DNA of 10,218 nt from Promethearchaeota archaeon (GTDB lineage: Archaea > Asgardarchaeota > Lokiarchaeia > Sigynarchaeales > SOKP01): the NCBI GenBank assembly GCA_019057975.1, contig JAHLWJ010000155.1:1-10218 (forward strand). Direction: 5' to 3'. The translations under genes were made by a program, and so were the position numbers. Of the stretch, positions 5,577 through 10,218 are shown one piece after another. Position 1 is the stretch's first letter, and each line of letters opens with the position of its first letter. The notes beneath the pieces are model-generated. The model was not told where the DNA came from and did not search any database. It saw only the letters and a list, made by a program, of their open reading frames with translations.

Positions 5577-7019
5577 ATATCAGCGTCATTAGAGAAATTA
5601 TTAAGAGATGCTAGAATCGACTTGGTTTTATCAAGGATCGAGAAAGATTCTTCAGTCATTAATGAAGTTATTAGCAATTTAGATAGTGAAATTAGGTCTG
5701 TTAAATTTAATTCTATATATGTTTTGGGAGAATTAGGACAAAAATCTGAAAAAGCAATCTCTAAAATCATTAACTGTCTAAAAGATGATGATTGGAGTAT
5801 AAGCCGTGAATCTATACGAACTTTAGGGAAAATTGGCAATGTTGCTGAACAAGCTATCCCAGAATTAAGTAAATTTTTAGATAATAAAGAAGAAACTATC
5901 CGAAAAGAAATAGCAATTACTTTAGGGAAAATCGGCAGCTCTAAATATGATTCTTTGACTAGTTTAATAACATTTTTGGGAGATAATTCTGAAGATGTTC
6001 GAACAGAAGCAGCTAAAGCACTTGGAGAAATTGGTCCTGATGCATTTGAAACAATCCCAAATTTAACAAAAAGTCTTAAAGACATAAGTTGGAAAGTGAG
6101 AACAGGTGCAGCCCATGCGATAAATTTAATTGGTAAAGATTCCACAAAAGCAATTCCAAGTTTAATAACTGCACTTGAAGATAAAGATTGGAGAGTACGT
6201 TTTAGAGTTGTGAATAGCCTTGCTGCTATTGGTGAGGATTCAATCTCAAGTCTTTTAAATATTCTAAATCATAAAAATCGAATCGTAAGGAAAGGAGCGA
6301 TCGAAGCTTTAGGAGAAATAAAAATAGCTGATCCCTTAATTATTGAAAGTCTGGTATTATTATTAAGGGATCACGTTGAAAGTGTTCGTGGAAAAGCAGC
6401 AGATTCTCTCAGAAGCATCGGTAAAGATGCTGTTCCTGCATTAATTAAAGCAATTGATACTTCTAATTCAAAAATGAAAAGAATTATAATTTCTGCAATA
6501 GGGGGTATTGGTCAAGATGCAAAAGATGCGATATCTATTCTTGGTTCCATTTTAAAAACTGAAAGAGAGAATATAGAAGATCGTAGAAACATTTTTTATA
6601 ATCCTACTATTTTTAAAAAAATAACAAGCCCTATTATCAACCGTTTAAAAGAACCACTATCAAAAAAAGCTTTAATACGAGTAGAGACGGCACGAGCATT
6701 AGGGAGAATAGGTATGAATTCAGAAGAAGCAGTTATCAATTTGGAATATGCATTAATTGATCCAAAAGCTATAGTACGAAAGGAATCAGCACTTTCTTTA
6801 GGAAAGTTAGGTTCTTCTGCTTCTATAGCTGTTCCTTCATTAATTAAAGCATTAAAGGATAAAAATCCAGACGTTAGATGGAGAGCTTCTGAAGCTTTAG
6901 GATTAATTAGAATATCTACTGAGGAAGTTATTTCAGGTTTAAATTCGTTAATACATGATAAATGTGATTATGTGTGTGAAGCTGCGATTAATGCAATAGA
7001 TGACTTAACAGAAGAATAA
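5577..7019 (+). CDS. HEAT-repeat protein cotranscribed with livF
   Basis: 480 residues from the proposed ATA start, or 465 from TTG at 5622. Between the two, 15 codons read as ordinary protein (SASLEKLLRDARID) and continue the first helix, so the longer form is preferred. The whole protein is a solenoid of about 13 HEAT units of the PBS-lyase-like type. Their closing helices read LGELG, LGKIG, LGKIG, LGEIG, INLIG, LAAIG and so on, recurring mostly every 33 residues (near 51, 83, 116, 149, 182, 215, 245, 278, 308, 375, 408, 441 and 474). One insertion, around 326-361, breaks the spacing. There is no signal peptide or membrane segment, so it is cytoplasmic. Such solenoids bind other proteins, and no catalytic motif is seen. 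Coupling to livF suggests a partner or regulator of the ATPases or of the downstream ligase, but this is inference. A true phycobilin lyase is unlikely. Confidence 0.85.
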   Translation: MSASLEKLLRDARIDLVLSRIEKDSSVINEVISNLDSEIRSVKFNSIYVLGELGQKSEKAISKIINCLKDDDWSISRESIRTLGKIGNVAEQAIPELSKFLDNKEETIRKEIAITLGKIGSSKYDSLTSLITFLGDNSEDVRTEAAKALGEIGPDAFETIPNLTKSLKDISWKVRTGAAHAINLIGKDSTKAIPSLITALEDKDWRVRFRVVNSLAAIGEDSISSLLNILNHKNRIVRKGAIEALGEIKIADPLIIESLVLLLRDHVESVRGKAADSLRSIGKDAVPALIKAIDTSNSKMKRIIISAIGGIGQDAKDAISILGSILKTERENIEDRRNIFYNPTIFKKITSPIINRLKEPLSKKALIRVETARALGRIGMNSEEAVINLEYALIDPKAIVRKESALSLGKLGSSASIAVPSLIKALKDKNPDVRWRASEALGLIRISTEEVISGLNSLIHDKCDYVCEAAINAIDDLTEE

Positions 7020-7037
7020 TTTACATATATTTAATAA

Positions 7038-7053
7038 TTTTTTAATATAAATA
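7038..7053 (+). promoter_or_regulatory. Possible terminator and promoter between the HEAT gene and the acyl-CoA synthetase
   Basis: In the 85-base spacer, a six-T run (7038-7043) runs straight into TTTAATATAAATA (7041-7053), a TATA-like box. Transcription from it would begin near 7075, about 30 bases before the ATG at 7105. The synthetase could thus be read through from the Liv operon or started independently. The sequence allows both. Confidence 0.3.
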
Positions 7054-7104
7054 ACATCATAAAAATTAAAATTTTTAAAAGGAAATTAGAGGTTTTTAAA
7101 TAAA

Positions 7105-8790
7105 ATGAGTGAAGACCCTTATGCTGAGAAAATTTGGGTAAAAAATTACGATAAAGGAGTTCCTAGTACCATTGATTATCCAGAAATGAATGTTTTTGAA
7201 TTTCTTGATAATTCAGCAAAAGAATTTGGAAGTCGTACTGCCATATGGTTTATGAAAAACAAAATTTCTTACAAAAAGTTAAAAGATCTCACAGAGAGAT
7301 TAGCTACAGCTCTGGTAAATTTAGGGGTAAAAAAAGGGGATGTTGTTGCAATCATGATACCAAATTTCCCTCAATTTATTATAAGCTATTATGGCATTTT
7401 AAAAGCAGGTGGAATAGCTACTGCTTGTTCAGTGTTACATACAGAACATGAGCTTGCTTACCAATTAAATGACGCTGGTGCTGAAATTATTATTGCAAGG
7501 GATAGTCAGGTAGAAAAAATCAATAAAATAAAAGATCGCACACGTCTTAGACATGTAATAATTACAAACGTGTTAGATTATACGCCAATGGCTCCAAGAA
7601 ATCCGCCAGAAATCGCAGGGACTATGCAATTTATTAATTTGATTAATAATACAAAACCAGATCCACCTCAATTTACTATTAACGCAAAAGAAGATTCCGT
7701 ATGTCTTCAATATACTGGAGGTACAACAGGATTACCGAAAGGTGCTATGCTTACTCATTATAATATTGTGTCAAATTGCGTAGCTCTAGTCACTTGGGGC
7801 GGAGAAGAATTCAGAAGAGGTAAAGAAATTATCCTAACTAATTTACCATTATTTCATATTTATGGTCAAACTGTATGTATGAATGCACATATTTATAGTG
7901 GATCAACAGTAGTTTTAAATCCTGATCCTCGAGATCAAAAATCATTATTCGAAATAATAAAATCGACAAACCCTACAATGTTTCCAGGAGTACCAACGAT
8001 GTATATGCGTTTATTAGAAAGAGATGATCTCGAAGATTATGCTAAAGATTTGAAATCTATTAGAATCTGTAATACAGGAGCTGCTCCCATGCCACCAGAA
8101 GTTCAGAAAGAATTTGAAAAAAGAACTGGAGGGAAAATACTTGAAGGATACGGTTTAACAGAATCTTCACCAGTCACTCATAGTAATCCATTTATTGGCC
8201 AAAGAAAAGTCGGTTCTGTCGGAATGCCTTTTCCTGATACAAATGTTAGAATTGTCGATATTGATGACTATACTAAAATACTTCCTATTGGAGAAGAAGG
8301 TGAAATTATAATGAAAGGACCTCAAATAATGAAAGGATATTGGAATAAACCAGAAGCCTCTGCAAATCAATTAAAGGACCGTTGGTTATTAACCGGAGAT
8401 ATCGGAAAAATGGATGAAGATGGATACTTTTATATTGTAGATAGAAAGAAAGATATGATAAATGTGAGTGGTTTTAAAGTCTATCCAAGAGAACTTGAAG
8501 ATGTTTTATTTGAACATGAGGCTATTGAAAATGTTGCTATAATTGGAATTCCTAATCCTAAACTCATGGGGAGTGAACATGTTAAAGTATTTGTAGTTCT
8601 AAAAGACGGATATAAGGAAAATGATGAAATGGCAAATGAAATAAAAGAATTCTGTAGGAAAAATGTTGCGCCTTATAAAGTGCCAAAACAAGTTGAATTC
8701 AGAAAAGAATTGCCAGAAACACTTGTAGGTAAAGTTCTTCGTAAGGATCTTAAAGAAATAGAAGCTAGAAGACGGGGAGAAGAAGTTTAG
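7105..8790 (+). CDS. fadD: Acyl-CoA synthetase (AMP-forming), FadD-like
   Basis: 561 residues, a full-length ANL-superfamily adenylating enzyme. It activates a carboxylic acid with ATP to an acyl-AMP and transfers it to CoA. Motifs in order: phosphate loop YTGGTTGLPKG (203-213), the FHIYG helix (250-254), the NTGAAPMP adenine-binding stretch (323-330), YGLTE (349-353), the ribose-binding TGD (430-432), the hinge DRKKDMINVSGFKV (446-459), and the C-terminal catalytic lysine K543 in GKVLRKDL. All essential residues are there. No signal or membrane segment is seen. The overall pattern resembles long-chain fatty-acid-CoA ligases, but chain length and aromatic preference cannot be read with confidence. 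GAGGT (7089-7093) lies 11 bases before the ATG. Its place after a Liv transporter suggests it may activate the imported acid. T-runs follow the stop. Confidence 0.92.
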   Translation: MSEDPYAEKIWVKNYDKGVPSTIDYPEMNVFEFLDNSAKEFGSRTAIWFMKNKISYKKLKDLTERLATALVNLGVKKGDVVAIMIPNFPQFIISYYGILKAGGIATACSVLHTEHELAYQLNDAGAEIIIARDSQVEKINKIKDRTRLRHVIITNVLDYTPMAPRNPPEIAGTMQFINLINNTKPDPPQFTINAKEDSVCLQYTGGTTGLPKGAMLTHYNIVSNCVALVTWGGEEFRRGKEIILTNLPLFHIYGQTVCMNAHIYSGSTVVLNPDPRDQKSLFEIIKSTNPTMFPGVPTMYMRLLERDDLEDYAKDLKSIRICNTGAAPMPPEVQKEFEKRTGGKILEGYGLTESSPVTHSNPFIGQRKVGSVGMPFPDTNVRIVDIDDYTKILPIGEEGEIIMKGPQIMKGYWNKPEASANQLKDRWLLTGDIGKMDEDGYFYIVDRKKDMINVSGFKVYPRELEDVLFEHEAIENVAIIGIPNPKLMGSEHVKVFVVLKDGYKENDEMANEIKEFCRKNVAPYKVPKQVEFRKELPETLVGKVLRKDLKEIEARRRGEEV

Positions 8791-8805
8791 TTTAAATTTA
8801 TAATC

Positions 8806-8826
8806 TTTTTTAATTTAGGTTTTTTT
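8806..8826 (+). terminator. T-run terminator after the acyl-CoA synthetase gene
   Basis: Runs of six T (8806-8811) and seven T (8820-8826) begin 15 bases after the TAG at 8788-8790, with another seven T at 8834-8840. There is no stem, the normal archaeal form. The T-runs overlap lysine codons of the possible small gene on the other strand. Confidence 0.5.
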
Positions 8827-8968
8827 CTCTCCATTTTTTTATGAAATCTTTAAAATTGTTTTCAGAGATTCCAAGAGAATTAGTGTTATCTTGATTTAGT
8901 ATCTTATCTGACTTAGTGTTATCTCTAAACGATTGTTGCCAATCATAATAACTTACTGCTTTAGACAT
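8810..8968 (-). CDS. Possible 52-residue orphan protein
   Basis: On the minus strand, ATG at 8968-8966 opens 52 codons ending in TAA at 8812-8810. The product starts MSKAVSYYDWQQSF and ends KWREKNLN. It is hydrophilic, rich in Asn, Asp, Lys and Gln, with two Trp and no membrane segment, and its C-terminal third looks like an amphipathic helix (FKDFIKKWREK). This composition is unlike translations of random AT-rich spacer. A 12-base direct repeat, 33 bases apart, encodes RDNTK and QDNTN in the same frame. A TATA-like TTTGTATAAAATTT on the minus strand (8981-8994) is so close that the message would be nearly leaderless, and only a weak GAG is seen as ribosome site. The frame stays open upstream to 9019, so it may instead be the surviving tail of a decayed longer gene. 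No family recognised. Confidence 0.4.
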   Translation of the reverse strand: MSKAVSYYDWQQSFRDNTKSDKILNQDNTNSLGISENNFKDFIKKWREKNLN

Positions 8969-9393
8969 AATATTATTCTCAAATTTTATACAAATAAACC
9001 GATACGGTGTATCAATTTTCTAATAGTCATACAAATAATACAAATTTGTCTATTTAGATTTAAGTTTACTATTCTAAAATACGTACCAAAAGTACAAAAA
9101 AAAGAGTTTAACAAAGATATTTAAGGGAGAACTTTCACGTACTATTTAGTAATGAAATATCCGACAAAATTATTCGATTTTTAATTTCTTAAAAAAAATT
9201 TAATCATTATAAGTAATTTCTATACTAATTAATTTTCTAAACCTGAAAATATGAAAACCATTATAAGGCAACCCTTTAACTAAATTTCTTTTTTAATTTA
9301 AATTATCTTTTTTTCTAATACAAACGACATCATAATCTTTAAATTTTAAGCCTCCAGTAATTCTAATTAACTAAAAATTTTTTGATTAAGAAA
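8969..9393. other. AT-rich intergenic stretch without a convincing gene
   Basis: The stretch between the small minus-strand frame and the membrane-protein gene is very AT-rich with T-runs on the plus strand (for example 9308-9314). A plus-strand frame at 8933-9124 gives only a low-complexity Ile/Phe/Lys-rich product and overlaps the better minus-strand frame. On the minus strand the region 9120-8986 is open in a second frame but looks equally unlike protein. The only likely signal is CTTTAAATTTT (9337-9347), a possible TATA box about 45 bases before the ATG at 9394. No RNA gene or strong repeat is seen. Confidence 0.5.
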
Positions 9394-9945
9394 ATGAGTA
9401 ATGAAGAACGTAAACAAAAAATAAATGTACGAGATTGGATTACTCTCAGCACAGTTATGATTGGAGCTGTTTTAACAATTCTTGCTTTAATTTGGCAACA
9501 ACCACCTCCTACTAGTCATGGCATAGTTACAAGTACATTTTTATTAATGATATCATTTATATTTTTTGTAAATTCAGTATCTGCCAATTCTAAAGCTCAA
9601 TTTGAAGCGAATCTTGGAAAAATTTCTGAAGAACGCATTCAACGATTCGTCACCTTCGCAGAATATTCTTTTGGGCTTGGGTTTACATTAGTTATTACAG
9701 GTTTTACAATCCTTGGCTATGGATATCTATTAGATTATGTAGGACGAGAATTAATTGCATTATTACTACCAATTACTTTCTTAGTAACTACATGGGTAAT
9801 AATTTTTATATATAATATTATAAACTATATGGGTAAACCACTAGGAGCATTAAGAAGCTTTAAACGTAATCTTTGGATATTTTTAGAATTAATCTGCTTG
9901 GTAATAATAATATTTGACTTTTTTGAGCTACTCTTAATTCCTTAA
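9394..9945 (+). CDS. Orphan five-helix membrane protein
   Basis: 183 residues from ATG 9394. An in-frame TTG at 9382 would add four residues but lacks any ribosome site, and even the ATG has only a weak TGAT upstream. The N-terminus (MSNEERKQKINVRDW) is soluble and charged. Five hydrophobic segments follow at about 15-34, 43-65, 89-114, 119-146 and 160-182. The loop between the second and third (NSKAQFEANLGKISEERIQRF) is the only sizeable hydrophilic part. The linker KPLGALRSFKRN before the last helix is strongly basic and so probably cytoplasmic. There is no recognisable transporter, enzyme or receptor motif. It stands alone, ending in a nine-T run three bases after its stop and facing the gene on the other strand. 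It looks like a real membrane protein of unknown function. Confidence 0.75.
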   Translation: MSNEERKQKINVRDWITLSTVMIGAVLTILALIWQQPPPTSHGIVTSTFLLMISFIFFVNSVSANSKAQFEANLGKISEERIQRFVTFAEYSFGLGFTLVITGFTILGYGYLLDYVGRELIALLLPITFLVTTWVIIFIYNIINYMGKPLGALRSFKRNLWIFLELICLVIIIFDFFELLLIP

Positions 9946-9947
9946 AC

Positions 9948-9956
9948 TTTTTTTTT
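9948..9956 (+). terminator. Nine-T terminator between convergent genes
   Basis: Nine consecutive T start three bases after the TAA of the five-helix membrane protein, in the 17-base gap before the stop of the convergent minus-strand gene. It serves the plus-strand gene. No equivalent T-run is seen on the minus strand just past that gene's stop, so its transcript may run into the opposing gene. Confidence 0.55.
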
Positions 9957-9962
9957 ATTTAT

Positions 9963-10218
9963 TCAAAAAAAGCACGACATATCTTTTTGAATAGACTTCT
10001 TATTATAATCTGATGTCAGTAATTCCTCAAGTTCGGGGAATTTTGAAGGAAATATGTTTTCAAAGGCTCTTTTTAGCAGTTCAACATATTTTTTTCTATC
10101 ATATTTATGCTTTTTTTCATCATATAAATCTGAAAGGATAACCTTTTTTTCAGGAAAATTCGGATCAGCATCAGCATTAAGAATAATATATCTCACATTT
10201 TTCCCAGCAGACGCTACT
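9963..10218 (-). CDS. C-terminal end of a probable family B DNA polymerase (partial)
   Basis: The minus-strand frame enters from the right edge and stops at TGA 9965-9963, so only the last ~84 residues are visible. A GTG at 10196 is merely internal, because the frame is open upstream (VASAGKN). The segment GKNVRYIILNAD, then VILSDLYDEKKHKYDRKKYVELLKRAF, matches the layout of the extreme C-terminus of archaeal family B DNA polymerases. There, a strand reading roughly G..V.Y.I leads to a block like A.EYDPKKHKYDAEYYIENQV in the thumb, ahead of the final helix. The catalytic palm and exonuclease domains would lie beyond the window. The end SCFF replaces the PCNA-binding box (Qxx[LI]xxFF) often seen there, and only a remnant (QKDMSCFF, which fits Q-x-x-M-x-x-F-F) is present. 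That remnant in fact suits a PIP box. A weaker alternative is another protein with the same tail. Confidence 0.6.
   Translation of the reverse strand, partial: VASAGKNVRYIILNADADPNFPEKKVILSDLYDEKKHKYDRKKYVELLKRAFENIFPSKFPELEELLTSDYNKKSIQKDMSCFF

Noticed and set aside
5534..6145. 203-codon minus-strand frame opposite the HEAT gene
   Set aside because: It is an antisense shadow of repeated HEAT codons, Ser/Leu/Ile-rich with no domain, and the sense strand has clear periodic HEAT units.
5577..7019. Phycobilin lyase function for the HEAT protein
   Set aside because: PBS-lyase HEAT-like repeats are a general binding fold. Nothing here suggests phycobilin biology.
8986..9120. Minus-strand 44-codon open frame upstream of the small orphan
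   Set aside because: It has no start with a ribosome site except an ATG at 9030 giving 14 residues, and its translation is Ile/Leu/Phe-rich like background. It is kept only as a possible piece of a decayed gene.
8933..9124. Plus-strand 63-codon frame
   Set aside because: Its product is low-complexity Ile/Phe/Lys-rich, it has no ribosome site, and it overlaps the more protein-like minus-strand frame.
1..10218. CRISPR arrays, tRNA or rRNA genes, insertion sequences, attachment sites
   Set aside because: I looked for regular spaced repeats, cloverleaf-like G+C-rich segments, transposase motifs and long terminal repeats and saw none.

Overview
The window is AT-rich (roughly 30% G+C by eye) and reads as archaeal. 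Ribosome binding sites are built on GGTGAT, complementary to the AUCACC part of the 16S rRNA 3' end. TATA-like boxes lie upstream of gene starts, bare T-runs follow stop codons, and the right edge carries what looks like the tail of an archaeal-type family B DNA polymerase. The protein style (Lys/Ile/Asn-rich, a membrane-anchored binding protein without a lipobox, a long HEAT-repeat protein) fits an Asgard archaeon of the Lokiarchaeia type. That placement is an inference, not something the sequence proves.

Layout. 2-274 (+): the end of a small or 5'-truncated membrane protein, followed by an unusual hairpin-plus-T-run terminator. 460-5565 (+): a complete five-gene ABC transporter of the branched-chain amino acid (Liv/HAAT) family, in the order binding protein, permease LivH, permease LivM, ATPase LivG, ATPase LivF. 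The binding-protein gene is separated from the other four by 291 bp that contain a T-run terminator, repeated TTATCTTTA motifs and a second promoter. The other four are tightly packed. 5577-7019 (+): a 13-unit HEAT-repeat protein joined to livF, whose ribosome binding site overlaps the livF stop and which appears to start at a non-canonical AUA codon. 7105-8790 (+): a FadD-like acyl-CoA synthetase. 8810-8968 (-): a possible 52-residue orphan protein, convergent with the synthetase gene. 8969-9393: a mostly empty T-rich spacer. 9394-9945 (+): an orphan five-helix membrane protein. 9963-10218 (-): the C-terminal end of a probable family B DNA polymerase, convergent with it and entering from the right edge.

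How the genes may work together. The transporter captures a small solute outside the cell on a membrane-tethered binding protein, passes it through the LivH/LivM channel and pays with ATP at LivG/LivF. The neighbouring acyl-CoA synthetase suggests that the imported solute could be a carboxylic or aromatic acid trapped as its CoA thioester, rather than (or as well as) a branched-chain amino acid. The HEAT protein would be a cytoplasmic scaffold or regulator made together with the ATPases. These links rest on gene order and family knowledge only.
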